A stretch of 64,000 nucleotides of DNA from Saprospiraceae bacterium (GCA_027488135.1 JAIYCH010000014.1:1-64000), one strand, 5' to 3'. Counted from the first letter of the stretch, positions 1-8,897 are shown. The notes: generated by a model not told the origin, from the sequence alone. Numbers and translations are program-made.

Positions 1-153
1 GGGGATCAGAAAATTATATTTGGCGAATTTGATGATTCTATGCAGAAATGGAAAAAGTTAAAGGTATTTTACAAGGAAGCTATGCCTTTTGTAGGTTGGC
101 GTAAATACCGAAACCTTGACCTGAGATTCAGAAATCAGATTGTTTGCAACTAA
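1..153 (+). CDS. ftsQ: Cell division protein FtsQ, C-terminal fragment
   Basis: The first 50 codons are open from the window edge to a TAA and encode the end of a protein rich in Lys, Trp and Tyr. The stretches KLKVFYKEAMPFVGW and YRNLDLRFRNQIVCN match the end of Bacteroidota FtsQ/DivIB, where a beta-strand ending in Q-(I/V)-V-C closes the periplasmic domain. FtsQ is a bitopic inner-membrane divisome protein that links early and late division proteins. Position directly before ftsA and ftsZ supports the call. The N-terminal POTRA region and membrane segment lie outside the window, so only the tail can be judged. Confidence 0.85.
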   Translation, partial: GDQKIIFGEFDDSMQKWKKLKVFYKEAMPFVGWRKYRNLDLRFRNQIVCN

Positions 154-207
154 AATGTTTTAGATTACTTATTTTGACATATTTATTGGGCGTAATTACA
201 AACTACT

Positions 208-1527
208 ATGGAAAGAGTTGAAAAAAATCAAGAGGTTGTGTTGGCCATCGACATTGGTACAACAAAAGTCTGTGCCATTGCGGGTTTTAAGAACGATTTA
301 GGGAAACTTGAAGTTCTGGGACTGGGCAAGGTTAACTCAGAAGGTGTCCTCCGGGGGGTGGTATCCAATATTGAGAAAACCGTAAACGCTATTCAAGAGG
401 CTATTGAAATCACCAGACGGTCGGCGAACATCGACTTCAATCTGGTACATGTTGGCATTGCTGGCCAACATATTAAAACATTACAGCACAGGGGACAATT
501 AGTAAGAGAGTATAGTGATTCTGAAATATCTCAAAAAGATATTGATCGCTTGGTTCATGATATTCACAAATTAGTTCTGCCTCCGGGGGATAAAATTTTA
601 CATGCCATACCACAGGAATTTTCTGTAGATTCAGAGCATGGAATAGTAGATCCTATTGGTATGTCTGGCGTTCATTTAGGAGCAAATTTTCATATAATTA
701 CAGGACAAATTACCGCTACGAATAATATTTTTAGATGTGTAGAAAGGGCAGGTGCTAAAGTGGCTAATATGACGCTGGAACCCATTGCCTCCGCTATGGC
801 CGTGTTGAGTGAAGAGGAAAAACAGGCTGGTGTGGTTCTTATAGATATTGGCGGTGGAACCACCGATATTACCATTTTTTACGAAGGTATTATCAGACAT
901 ACTTCTGTGATTCCGTTGGGTGGAAATATAGTTACCAAAGATATCAAAGAGGGCTGTACTGTTATGCCACAACATGCCGAAAATTTGAAAACCCGCTTTG
1001 GTTCCGCATTATCTGATGAAGTATTTGACAATAGAATCATATCTATTCCTGGTTTAAGAGGAAGAGAACATAAGGAAATATCTGAAAAAAATCTGTCCCT
1101 TATTATTCAGGCAAGAATGGAAGAAATTTTCGATTACGTTTATGCGGAAATTTCGGCCTCGGGTTACGGTAAAAAGCTCGTGGCAGGTATCGTTTTGACA
1201 GGCGGAGGAGCCTTGTTACGTCACGTTGACAAATTGGCAGAATACCACACGGGTTTACCCGCAAGAATTGGTCTGCCGGTCGAACACCTGGCTCATGGCT
1301 ACTCTGAAGCATTGTGCAGTCCCATTTATGCTACTGCGGTAGGCCTCCTCCTGCGAGGTATCGAAGATAGAGAAAAAGGTAGGTACAAATCATCTGAAAA
1401 GATAGCTAAAACCAAAGATCCTGAAGTAACCAAAATCGAATCTGAACCAACAAAAGGAGGTTTTATTAACATAATCATTGAAAAAACAAGAGAATGGTTT
1501 GACGCTGGACCCGATTCAGACCTTTAA
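208..1527 (+). CDS. ftsA: Cell division protein FtsA
   Basis: FtsA is the actin-like ATPase that tethers FtsZ filaments to the membrane and recruits later divisome proteins. The 439-residue product has the actin-fold nucleotide motifs: phosphate-1 VLAIDIGTTKVCAIAG near residue 10, phosphate-2 VLIDIGGGTTDITIF near residue 210, and an adenosine-type loop GIVLTGGGALL near residue 327. The C-terminal IIIEKTREWFDAG segment can form the amphipathic membrane-targeting helix expected for FtsA. It follows ftsQ by 54 bases and precedes ftsZ by 37, the usual division-cluster order. Length is normal for Bacteroidota, which carry a longer C-terminal linker than E. coli. Confidence 0.97.
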   Translation: MERVEKNQEVVLAIDIGTTKVCAIAGFKNDLGKLEVLGLGKVNSEGVLRGVVSNIEKTVNAIQEAIEITRRSANIDFNLVHVGIAGQHIKTLQHRGQLVREYSDSEISQKDIDRLVHDIHKLVLPPGDKILHAIPQEFSVDSEHGIVDPIGMSGVHLGANFHIITGQITATNNIFRCVERAGAKVANMTLEPIASAMAVLSEEEKQAGVVLIDIGGGTTDITIFYEGIIRHTSVIPLGGNIVTKDIKEGCTVMPQHAENLKTRFGSALSDEVFDNRIISIPGLRGREHKEISEKNLSLIIQARMEEIFDYVYAEISASGYGKKLVAGIVLTGGGALLRHVDKLAEYHTGLPARIGLPVEHLAHGYSEALCSPIYATAVGLLLRGIEDREKGRYKSSEKIAKTKDPEVTKIESEPTKGGFINIIIEKTREWFDAGPDSDL

Positions 1528-1564
1528 ACGCTCTTTTTTTATTGATTACCCAAAAACGAATACT

Positions 1565-3019
1565 ATGATCTACGAATTTCCAAAAGACGATAGTCCAGTT
1601 ATAAAAGTAATAGGTGTAGGTGGCGGTGGAAGTAATGCGGTCACCCACATGTTTAAGCAAGGTATTATTGGTGTTGATTTCGCCATTTGTAATACTGATA
1701 ATCAAGCGATGGAAAATAGCCCCGTACCAACTAAAATTAGGCTAGGTCCTAATTTAACAGAAGGAAGAGGCGCTGGTTCTAAACCAAATGTCGGAAAACT
1801 GGCCTGTGAAGAATCTATAGAAGAGGTGAAGAGGTATATTGAAAATAACTGTAAAATGCTCTTCATCACAGCCGGTATGGGAGGTGGTACGGGAACGGGA
1901 GCCGCTCCTATTATTGCCAGAACTGCCAGGGAAATGAATATCCTTACCGTGGGTATTGTTACTCTTCCTTTTACTTTCGAGGGAAATAAAAGAACTTCTC
2001 AAGGTTATGAAGGCCTCAATGAATTAAAAAATTCAGTGGATACGCTTATTATTATTTCTAATGATAAACTTAGGCAAATCCATGGTAATCTATCTCTTTC
2101 TGATGCTTTTTCAAAAGCTGATAATGTTCTGACCACCGCAGCTAAAGGGATCGCTGAAATAATTACCGTTCCCGGGTATGTAAATGTCGATTTTGAAGAC
2201 GTTAATACCGTCATGCGTGGGAGCGGAGTGGCCATAATGGGAACAGGTCTCGCCGAAGGTAATGACCGTGCACGTATCGCAGTAGATCAGGCACTGCATT
2301 CTCCACTTCTTGAAGATAATAATATCAACGGGGCAAAGCATATACTTTTGAATATTACCTCTGGTTTGAAGGAAGTTACTATGGATGAAATTTTTGAAAT
2401 TACAGATTTCGTTAGAGAAGAGGCCGGTGATGATAGTGAAATTATATGGGGTAATTGTTACGACAATAAATTAGGTAATAAAATAAGTGTCACTGTTATA
2501 GCCACCGGTTTTGAGCACCAGGTTACCGATAATCTGGACTTCATGCCTCAGAAAAGTCAAGTCACTATAAATTTAGGTGATGCTGTGATCCCAAAAATGC
2601 CAGAGACGAATGCTCCGTCAAGTGGTTTAAGTGGTATTGGCTATGAAGGGGGGAATAATACGGGTCGGGTAATTGAATTTGGAGATACTAATCCAAATAA
2701 AATGGGGCACAATATCAATGGTCAGTCAGATCCTTATTTAAAAGATAATAAGAATGTTGCTTCACCGAATGCTTCACCTTTCAAAAACAGAGAGGAAGAA
2801 AACAGGCGAAGAGAATCGCTTCGTGCCCAAACGCAAAAGTTAAATAATCCTAAAGTAATTAGTGATTTAGAAAACCAGCCTGCTTATTTACGTAGAAATG
2901 TTACGCTGGAAGATGTGCCGTCTTCCTCCGATAACAATTTCTCCAGGTATTCTGTGAATCCTTCCAATAATATGGAAATAAGGGAGGGTAATTCCTTTTT
3001 GCACGACGCAGTTGATTAA
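1565..3019 (+). CDS. ftsZ: Cell division protein FtsZ
   Basis: FtsZ is the tubulin-like GTPase that forms the cytokinetic Z-ring. The 484-residue product has IKVIGVGGGGSNAV near residue 14, the tubulin signature GGGTGTGAAPIIAR near residue 105, and the T7-loop residues VNVDFEDVNTVM near residue 207. A long, Asn/Ser-rich variable linker follows. The last residues, GNSFLHDAVD, match the conserved tail that Bacteroidota FtsZ uses to bind FtsA. The frame stays open upstream to 1478 inside ftsA. The ATG at 1565 is chosen because the FtsZ fold starts right after it and it leaves a normal 37-base gap. An intrinsic terminator follows at 3075. Confidence 0.97.
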   Translation: MIYEFPKDDSPVIKVIGVGGGGSNAVTHMFKQGIIGVDFAICNTDNQAMENSPVPTKIRLGPNLTEGRGAGSKPNVGKLACEESIEEVKRYIENNCKMLFITAGMGGGTGTGAAPIIARTAREMNILTVGIVTLPFTFEGNKRTSQGYEGLNELKNSVDTLIIISNDKLRQIHGNLSLSDAFSKADNVLTTAAKGIAEIITVPGYVNVDFEDVNTVMRGSGVAIMGTGLAEGNDRARIAVDQALHSPLLEDNNINGAKHILLNITSGLKEVTMDEIFEITDFVREEAGDDSEIIWGNCYDNKLGNKISVTVIATGFEHQVTDNLDFMPQKSQVTINLGDAVIPKMPETNAPSSGLSGIGYEGGNNTGRVIEFGDTNPNKMGHNINGQSDPYLKDNKNVASPNASPFKNREEENRRRESLRAQTQKLNNPKVISDLENQPAYLRRNVTLEDVPSSSDNNFSRYSVNPSNNMEIREGNSFLHDAVD

Positions 3020-3074
3020 TGATTATTTACGCCTTAGTTATAACTACTTTAATTTCCATAAAGTAGAAATTATC

Positions 3075-3107
3075 GGGTGCTTTCTGAAAGATAGCACCCT
3101 TTTTTTA
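3075..3107 (+). terminator. Intrinsic terminator after ftsZ
   Basis: A 7-bp perfect stem, GGGTGCT with AGCACCC, encloses an 11-base loop and is followed by a run of T. It lies 55 bases after the ftsZ stop and probably ends the ftsQ-ftsA-ftsZ transcript. Confidence 0.85.
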
Positions 3108-3176
3108 TGCTAATTTATACATTAGGCTAATAGGCCTTTATGATGGCAAAGACTTGTTGGCTAAAAGGTAAACAAG

Positions 3177-3312
3177 TGACCCCACAGAGGTCAGGATTTT
3201 ATGAAAAATCGACCCCAAAGGGGTCGCATGTTTATAGAATTTATCGCCAGGGGAATAATTGGGTATTGGAGAAATTATATCGCCAGGGACAAAAAGGATT
3301 AATTAACATTTA
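3177..3312 (+). repeat. Composite intergenic repeat, copy 1
   Basis: Two GACCCC/GGGGTC palindromes, an imperfect one at 3178-3192 and a perfect one at 3210-3226, are separated by ATTTTATGAAAAAT. They are followed by CGCCAGGGG units at 3245 and 3281, exactly 36 bases apart. The reverse complement of 3763-3917 follows the same order and much of the same sequence, including the shared strings TATGAAAA, CGACCCC, GGGGTCGCA and CGTTTATAG or ATGTTTATAG. This is therefore one family member, with its partner in opposite orientation across the small gene at 3398. Confidence 0.85.
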
Positions 3313-3397
3313 ATTAAATAATTTGGCGCAACATATCAAACGAAAATAAAGTTTACATAATAGAAGATCATTAAAATCTTTTTTTAATACCCATCCC

Positions 3398-3670
3398 ATG
3401 AATATCAAAAAAATTAAATTAGCCCTGACTGTCGGTCTTATTAACTCAGGCACAGGAAGCACTTTAGGTAAGGTGAGAGAATTAATGCATTCACTAAAAG
3501 AAGACGTGGGCGCTATGCTCTCTTCTCAGGAATTAAAGAAGGCGGTGTTAGGTCCAAACATGGTTCAACATTCGTACGCGCTTCAGTTTGAACGCTGTAC
3601 CTTGAATGTTGATGTGGTTTGTCACCCTCATACTCAGCAAGAAATGGTTCGCACTTTTTATTTCAATTAG
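3398..3670 (+). CDS. Small unknown protein (90 aa)
   Basis: I do not recognise this family. The 90-residue product begins MNIKKIKLALTVGLINSGTG. It has a basic N-terminus and a short hydrophobic stretch too weak to be called a signal peptide, then a mixed soluble region with two Cys (ERCTLN and VVCHP). It probably is a real gene: it has an ATG start in a gap between two confident genes and its own intrinsic terminator at 3708. Nothing on the opposite strand competes well. It sits between two inverted copies of the composite repeat, so it may have arrived with them or simply lie in a repeat-prone gap. Function unknown. Confidence 0.6.
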   Translation: MNIKKIKLALTVGLINSGTGSTLGKVRELMHSLKEDVGAMLSSQELKKAVLGPNMVQHSYALQFERCTLNVDVVCHPHTQQEMVRTFYFN

Positions 3671-3707
3671 TTTTTCATTCTACCTTTTAAAACGAAATTT
3701 TACCTTG

Positions 3708-3736
3708 GAGGCTGTCTAAAAAGATAGCCTCTTTTT
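3708..3736 (+). terminator. Intrinsic terminator after the 90-aa gene
   Basis: The stem GAGGCTGTCT / AGATAGCCTC (10 bp with one G-T wobble) has an AAAA loop and is followed by TTTTT. It is placed 38 bases after the stop of the small gene at 3398. Confidence 0.85.
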
Positions 3737-3762
3737 ATGTGCCGATGGATAATACCCATTAT

Positions 3763-3917
3763 GCCCCTGGCGGCACAAATGTTTTATTAATCCTTTCGGC
3801 CCCTGGCGGCAAAAATGTTATATTGATCCTTTTGGTCCCTGGCGGCAAAAATACTATAAACGTGCGACCCCGCTGGGGTCGATTTTCATAATGACCTGAC
3901 CCTAGCGGGGTCACATG
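3763..3917 (-). repeat. Composite intergenic repeat, copy 2 (inverted)
   Basis: Read on the minus strand, this repeats the order seen at 3177-3312: palindrome TGACCC-N4-GGGGTCA (3897-3913), a TATGAAAAT spacer, palindrome CGACCCC-GCT-GGGGTCG (3865-3881), then GCCGCCAGGG units. On the plus strand three GCCCCTGGCGGC-type units begin at 3763, 3799 and 3835, an exact 36-base period. It ends about 70 bases before the typA promoter. Confidence 0.85.
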
Positions 3918-3985
3918 TCTTTTAGCCCAATAATAATTTATTATTAATAAAATGGTTGCTTGTTCTTTTAAAAGAATATTTGACC

Positions 3986-3993
3986 TACCTTTG
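3986..3993 (+). promoter_or_regulatory. Putative typA promoter -7 box
   Basis: TACCTTTG is an exact match to the Bacteroidota -7 consensus TANNTTTG. Transcription would begin near 4000, leaving a leader of about 15 bases before the ATG at 4015. No good -33 TTTG lies at the preferred 19-21 base distance (the nearest TTG is at 3960), so this is moderate evidence. It also argues against starting typA at the upstream in-frame ATG at 3952. Confidence 0.5.
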
Positions 3994-4014
3994 TGCCCCG
4001 AAAAGAAAATTAAA

Positions 4015-5832
4015 ATGCAAATAAGAAACATTGCCATCATCGCTCACGTTGACCATGGCAAAACAACGCTGGTAGATAAAATGCTGCTGGCTGGTCGACT
4101 CTTTAAAGACCATGAAACACCTGGCGAATTGATCATGGATAGCAATGATCTCGAAAGAGAAAGGGGTATTACCATCCTTGCTAAAAATGTATCTATCCGT
4201 TACAAGGAATATAAAATTAATATTATCGATACGCCTGGTCACAGTGATTTTGGCGGCGAAGTAGAACGGGTTCTTAATATGGCCGATGGGGTTCTTCTCC
4301 TCGTAGATGCTTTTGAAGGCGCTATGCCTCAAACTCGTTTCGTTCTCCAAAAGGCTTTGGCCTTAGGATTAAAACCTATCGTCGTTATCAATAAGGTCGA
4401 TAAGGAAAATTGTACTCCATTGGAAGTTCATGAGCAAATATTTGAACTCATGGCTAACTTAGATGCCACAGAAGATCAACTTGATTTTCCTGTCATTTTT
4501 GGTTCCGCTAAAAATGGTTGGATGAGTGAAGATTGGAAAAAGCCTACAGATAATATTTTTGCGCTGCTGGATTCTATCGTACAACATATTCCTCCTCCAA
4601 AGGTTTCGGAGGGTACTACCCAGATGATTATCACCTCTCTTGATTATTCCAACTACATTGGTAGAATCGCTATCGGAAGGTTGCAAAGAGGGGTAATAAC
4701 CGAAGGGCAAATGGTTAGCCTTTGTAAAAAAGATGGTTCTATCGTTAAAAGTAGATTAAAGGCCATTTATGTTTTTGAAGGTTTCGAAAAAGCTAAAGTA
4801 ACCGAAATTAAAGCAGGTGAAATTGGTGCCATTGTCGGTATCGATGGGTTTGAAATTGGTGATACTATCGCCGATTTTGAATTTCCAGAGGCTTTACCTC
4901 CTATTTCTATAGATGAACCTACCATGAGTATGGTTTTCACTATCAATGATTCTCCTTTCTTCGGTCAGGAAGGTAAATTTGTTACCTCAAGACACGTTCG
5001 TGAAAGGTTAGAAAAGGAATTAGAAAAAAATCTGGCCCTAAGATTAGAAGATACGGGTTCGGCAGATAGTTTTAGAGTGTTTGGTAGAGGGGTACTCCAC
5101 TTAGCCGTTCTCATTGAAACCATGCGAAGAGAAGGCTATGAACTTCAAATTGGTCAGCCTCAGGTTATTTTAAAATTGATAGATGGCGAAAAATGTGAAC
5201 CAATTGAAGAACTAACCATCGATTTACCTGATGCTGTTTCCGGAAGAGCCATCGAAGCAGTTACCAGAAGAAAAGGTATCCTTCTTTCTATGGAGCCAAA
5301 GGCAGATAGGGTTATTCTTAAATTGGAGATTCCTTCAAGAGGTATTATCGGTCTAAGAAATTATTTGCTTACAGCTACTGCAGGAGAAGCCATTATGAAT
5401 CACAGGTTCTTAAATTTCCAACCTTATAAAGGAGAAATTCAAGGTCGTCAAAATGGTTCTTTGATCAGTATGGAAAATGGTAAATCCATTCCTTTCTCCA
5501 TAAATAATCTTCAAGACAGAGGTGTTTTCTTTATAGGTTCTAACGAAGATATTTACGAAGGTCAGGTGGTTGGTGAAAATAACAGACCTGGTGATATGGT
5601 AATTAATCTTACTAAAACTAAGAAGTTAACGAACATGAGAGCCTCTGGTTCTGATGATAAATTGAAATTGATTCCTCCTCGTCGCTTTAGTTTGGAAGAA
5701 GCGCTTGAATATATCCAAGAAGATGAATATGTGGAAGCAACTCCAGCTTCCCTGCGTTTAAGAAAAATTTACTTAAAGGAACATGATAGAAAACGCTATC
5801 GCAATAGCAGTTTCTCTCAGGTAGAAGGATAA
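4015..5832 (+). CDS. typA: Translational GTPase TypA/BipA
   Basis: TypA/BipA is a ribosome-associated GTPase related to EF-G and LepA that helps ribosome assembly and stress adaptation. The 605-residue product has all G motifs: AHVDHGKTTLVDKML near residue 10, ERERGITI near 46, DTPGHSDFGGE near 73 and NKVDK near 125. Domains II, III and V follow, with the family-specific C-terminal part (RGIIGLRNYLLTATAGEAIM, and near the end LIPPRRFSLEEALEYI). Length matches the usual 600-615. An upstream in-frame ATG at 3952 would add 21 residues absent from the family and would lie upstream of the likely promoter, so 4015 is chosen. Confidence 0.97.
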   Translation: MQIRNIAIIAHVDHGKTTLVDKMLLAGRLFKDHETPGELIMDSNDLERERGITILAKNVSIRYKEYKINIIDTPGHSDFGGEVERVLNMADGVLLLVDAFEGAMPQTRFVLQKALALGLKPIVVINKVDKENCTPLEVHEQIFELMANLDATEDQLDFPVIFGSAKNGWMSEDWKKPTDNIFALLDSIVQHIPPPKVSEGTTQMIITSLDYSNYIGRIAIGRLQRGVITEGQMVSLCKKDGSIVKSRLKAIYVFEGFEKAKVTEIKAGEIGAIVGIDGFEIGDTIADFEFPEALPPISIDEPTMSMVFTINDSPFFGQEGKFVTSRHVRERLEKELEKNLALRLEDTGSADSFRVFGRGVLHLAVLIETMRREGYELQIGQPQVILKLIDGEKCEPIEELTIDLPDAVSGRAIEAVTRRKGILLSMEPKADRVILKLEIPSRGIIGLRNYLLTATAGEAIMNHRFLNFQPYKGEIQGRQNGSLISMENGKSIPFSINNLQDRGVFFIGSNEDIYEGQVVGENNRPGDMVINLTKTKKLTNMRASGSDDKLKLIPPRRFSLEEALEYIQEDEYVEATPASLRLRKIYLKEHDRKRYRNSSFSQVEG

Positions 5833-5835
5833 TAA

Positions 5836-5865
5836 AAAGGGCGGCAAATTTTTGCCGCCCTTTCT
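5836..5865. terminator. Bidirectional terminator between typA and the BNR gene
   Basis: AAAGGGCGGCAAA pairs with TTTGCCGCCCTTT around a short T loop, just after the typA stop. A-rich and T-rich flanks on both sides would allow it to end typA (plus) and the convergent gene ending at 5897 (minus). Confidence 0.8.
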
Positions 5866-5896
5866 TATTATAGCATTTATTTTTCTGTAAAATGCT

Positions 5897-8782
5897 TTAT
5901 CGAAGAATAAGTGTTGATTCTGATTTTGCTCCATTCATCTCAAATGAAATACTATATTTCCCTTTCACTAAATATATCTGGCCATCTTCCATGGCCTTTA
6001 TTTTAATAGGCTTTTCTTCCTCTTTAAGATTTTTATTGGCTAACGCTTCTAAGGTTGCAACGGCAGATTCTTTTATGGTTCCTTTGTAAGGAACATAATT
6101 TAGTCCGTTTGATATGGTAACTTCTTGCTCAAACAATAATTCTTTGCTATCGGAATATAAACGCATGAAACCTTTACCTGCGATGGAAGCATACACTGGT
6201 AACAAGATGTCAGGTGACATACTTTCCTGCCAGGGAGCCATTTTTCTTCCCCATCGTGGACTTGCAAAAGGTGAGGCCGGAGTAAAAGCGTGCAATGTTT
6301 TTGCCATTATTTCTGGTGTAAGCTGTTGCAGTTCTTTGACAGAAGCCAGGTAAATAGATCTGCCATGGGTTCCTACAATAATTTCCTTATCTCTTGGATG
6401 GATAACCAGGTCATGCACAGAAACGGCTGGAAGATTATTTTCAAATAGTTGAACCTGTTTGCCTCCATTTAATGAACAATACAGGCCATTGTCAGTCCCA
6501 ATATATAGCAAATTCTCATTAACTGGATCTTCCTTTATGACATTTACAGGTTCATTAGGTAGTCCTTCGCCAATCTGCTTCCATGTTTTTCCGTAATCTT
6601 CGGAAACATAAACATAAGGTTTAAAATGATCATTTCTATAACCATTTAATGTTACATATACCCTTGAGGCCTTAAAAGCAGATGCCTGAATGCTACTTAC
6701 CCATAAATTTTGTGGTAGCGATTCGTCTAATCTTTTCCATGTATTTCCTCCGTCGGGACTTAGGTGTATCATACCATCATCGGTTCCCACGTAAATTAAT
6801 CCAAAGGTAACCGGTGATTCGTGAATACAGGAAATGGTTCCAAAAGGAACATCTCCCTTTTTCCCCCCTTTCGTTAAATCTCCACTTATTTCTTTAAAAG
6901 AGTCCCCCTGATCAAAAGATCGGTGTACTTTATTTGATGCCATATAGAGAATATCCTGATTGTGGATAGATAAATGAATGGGCGTTTCCCAATTCCATCT
7001 TAACGGCCGTTCTCCCAGGGCATGTTTAGGCGTTATTCCCTTCCTTTGTCCGGTTTTTGTATTTATTCTAAAATAATTTCCAAATTGAAATCCAGTATAT
7101 ACTGTTTCATTATCCCTGGTATCAATGGCAACTTGCATACCATCGCCACCCATGATCGATTTGAAGGGATAATCACCGGAATCATGCCATTCCGTATTTG
7201 GCTTATTGGTTTTAGGACCCATCCAGACCCCGTTGTCTTGTAATCCGCCATAGACTCTGTAAGGTTCAGCCATATCAACAGCCACATGGTAAAACTGACC
7301 TAAGGCTGGCGTGTTGCATTTTATCCAGTTAGCTCCGTTATCATAAGAAATATTTATTCCACCATCGTTTCCAAGAATCAAGTGTCCAGGTTTTTTGGGA
7401 TTTACCCAAAGGGCATGATGATCGGAATGCACATTATCTCCATTTATTGATTTCCATGTTTTTCCTCCATTATCTGAAGCAAGAACAGGAACGCCTAAAA
7501 CATACAATTGATTTACATTAGCTGCACGAATTTGGGCAAAATAATAGCCGTAGGTAAAATGTACGTTGTCTAAATACCCTTTTTCATGGGTTAATTTCCA
7601 GGATTTGCCCATATCATCAGACCGATAAACTTCAAGACCGTGGACAGGAGCGTCAAAAAGGGCAGAATTGGCATCTTCTGTATATTCAACAAGGTTCAAT
7701 GGGGTAATCTCATTCTTTTTGACGAGGTCTAATACTTTTTCAACCGTATATTGAGAGGGAAAGCCATTTTTTTGTAAAAAGTCCTTTATGAGATATTTCT
7801 TTTGAGTTAAAAAGACTTCTTTTGACATAGTTCTCAATGATAACTTGGTAAGTTCGTCAGCATTGGTAGTAGATTTATTTTCTTGCCTGAAGTAATTATC
7901 GATAGCTGCAAAGAGAACGGTTTTGCCTTGAAGTTGTGTTACCTCTAAACCAATTCTTCCCAGACCTTCACCGTCTGGAAAACCTGTATTTGCAGCGGTA
8001 ATTTTTTGCCATGACTTACCTCCATCAATACTTTTATAGATGGCTGAGCCCTTTCCAGACTCTACAAAATCCCATGCTTCTCTCGATTTAGTCCAGGTCG
8101 CGGCATAGAGAATTTGAAGAGAAGAAGGGTCTCCAATTAAATCGACGGCTCCAGTCAGTGGATCAACTTTCAATGTATGTTTCCAGCTTAGGCCACCGTC
8201 GTCGGTCATAAACACACCTCTTTCCACATTTGGCGAATAAAGATGTCCTAAAACAGCCACCCAAACCTTATTGGGGTCTTTAGGATGGAGGCGTATTCTA
8301 CCAATATGGTGAGATTCGGGAAGACCTTTAAAAGACCAGGTATTTCCTCCGTCTGTACTTTTGTACATTCCCGTACCAGCGTAGGAAGACCTGCTTGAGT
8401 TTACTTCGCCTGTTCCTACCCAAATAGTATTTCTGGCCCAATCTACGGCAATGTCACCTATGGTCATGACTATTTCCTTGTCAAATAAAGGCTTAAAAGT
8501 GCGTCCATTATTTTCTGTTTTCCAAAGTCCTCCAGAAGCATAAGCTACATAAAATTGTGTAGGATCATTCGGATTAACATCCAGGTCCGAAACTCTGCCA
8601 CTCATCACGGTAGGGCCAATCGATTGAAATGACAAACCACCTACAACGGAATTTTTTCGAATGTCAGCTCTTTTCATTGCATTATCCAAACGGTCCTTTG
8701 CTGAGCTCGCAGGGTATTGCGCTATTAAGAAATAACTACTAAAAAGTAGTAGAGTGAATAAAAACAAACGGTTTAAAAGCAT
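5897..8782 (-). CDS. Secreted BNR/VPS10-like beta-propeller protein (961 aa)
   Basis: This is a large exported protein of the WD40/YVTN/BNR-like family, often annotated as glycosyl hydrolase or sortilin-like. The first 20 residues form a signal peptide (LFLFTLLLFSSYFLIAQ). At least ten Asp-box-like motifs follow, for example KSTDGGNTW, KSIDGGKSW, ASDNGGKTW, LSPDGGNTW and VSEDYGKTW, spread over residues 80-780. They indicate one or two multi-bladed propellers. A C-terminal beta-rich region follows, without a recognisable T9SS sorting domain. The frame opens at a TTG at 8791; the ATG at 8782 is preferred because it starts the signal peptide directly. Substrate unknown. Hydrolase activity cannot be inferred from Asp-boxes alone. 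Confidence 0.85.
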   Translation of the reverse strand: MLLNRLFLFTLLLFSSYFLIAQYPASSAKDRLDNAMKRADIRKNSVVGGLSFQSIGPTVMSGRVSDLDVNPNDPTQFYVAYASGGLWKTENNGRTFKPLFDKEIVMTIGDIAVDWARNTIWVGTGEVNSSRSSYAGTGMYKSTDGGNTWSFKGLPESHHIGRIRLHPKDPNKVWVAVLGHLYSPNVERGVFMTDDGGLSWKHTLKVDPLTGAVDLIGDPSSLQILYAATWTKSREAWDFVESGKGSAIYKSIDGGKSWQKITAANTGFPDGEGLGRIGLEVTQLQGKTVLFAAIDNYFRQENKSTTNADELTKLSLRTMSKEVFLTQKKYLIKDFLQKNGFPSQYTVEKVLDLVKKNEITPLNLVEYTEDANSALFDAPVHGLEVYRSDDMGKSWKLTHEKGYLDNVHFTYGYYFAQIRAANVNQLYVLGVPVLASDNGGKTWKSINGDNVHSDHHALWVNPKKPGHLILGNDGGINISYDNGANWIKCNTPALGQFYHVAVDMAEPYRVYGGLQDNGVWMGPKTNKPNTEWHDSGDYPFKSIMGGDGMQVAIDTRDNETVYTGFQFGNYFRINTKTGQRKGITPKHALGERPLRWNWETPIHLSIHNQDILYMASNKVHRSFDQGDSFKEISGDLTKGGKKGDVPFGTISCIHESPVTFGLIYVGTDDGMIHLSPDGGNTWKRLDESLPQNLWVSSIQASAFKASRVYVTLNGYRNDHFKPYVYVSEDYGKTWKQIGEGLPNEPVNVIKEDPVNENLLYIGTDNGLYCSLNGGKQVQLFENNLPAVSVHDLVIHPRDKEIIVGTHGRSIYLASVKELQQLTPEIMAKTLHAFTPASPFASPRWGRKMAPWQESMSPDILLPVYASIAGKGFMRLYSDSKELLFEQEVTISNGLNYVPYKGTIKESAVATLEALANKNLKEEEKPIKIKAMEDGQIYLVKGKYSISFEMNGAKSESTLILR

Positions 8783-8897
8783 AATAATCAATTAAAGTTA
8801 TGAAACAGTTAAGTATAAATAAAAATACCATTTTTAAGCAAAGTAATGAGTAAAAATTTGTTTATTTTTTAACGTCGCTTTTGTTTAATTTTGGCAA

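Noticed and set aside
1478-1564. FtsZ starting at 1478 inside ftsA
   Set aside because: The extra 29 residues are absent from FtsZ proteins and would overlap ftsA by 50 bases; the ATG at 1565 starts directly before the conserved fold.
3759-3850. CRISPR array from 36-base spaced units
   Set aside because: Only about 12 bases are conserved per unit, the linkers are similar rather than unique, there are at most three units, and no cas genes are present.
3759-4040. Minus-strand 93-residue open frame across the repeats
   Set aside because: Its protein is the translated repeat (TFLPPGxxRIN repeated) and overlaps the typA start; it is a by-product of the 36-base period, which is a multiple of three.
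8886-8893. TAATTTTG as promoter of the LptF/LptG-type gene
   Set aside because: It matches TANNTTTG but ends only four bases before the ATG, so the message would lack the start codon or be leaderless; no -33 element at proper distance.
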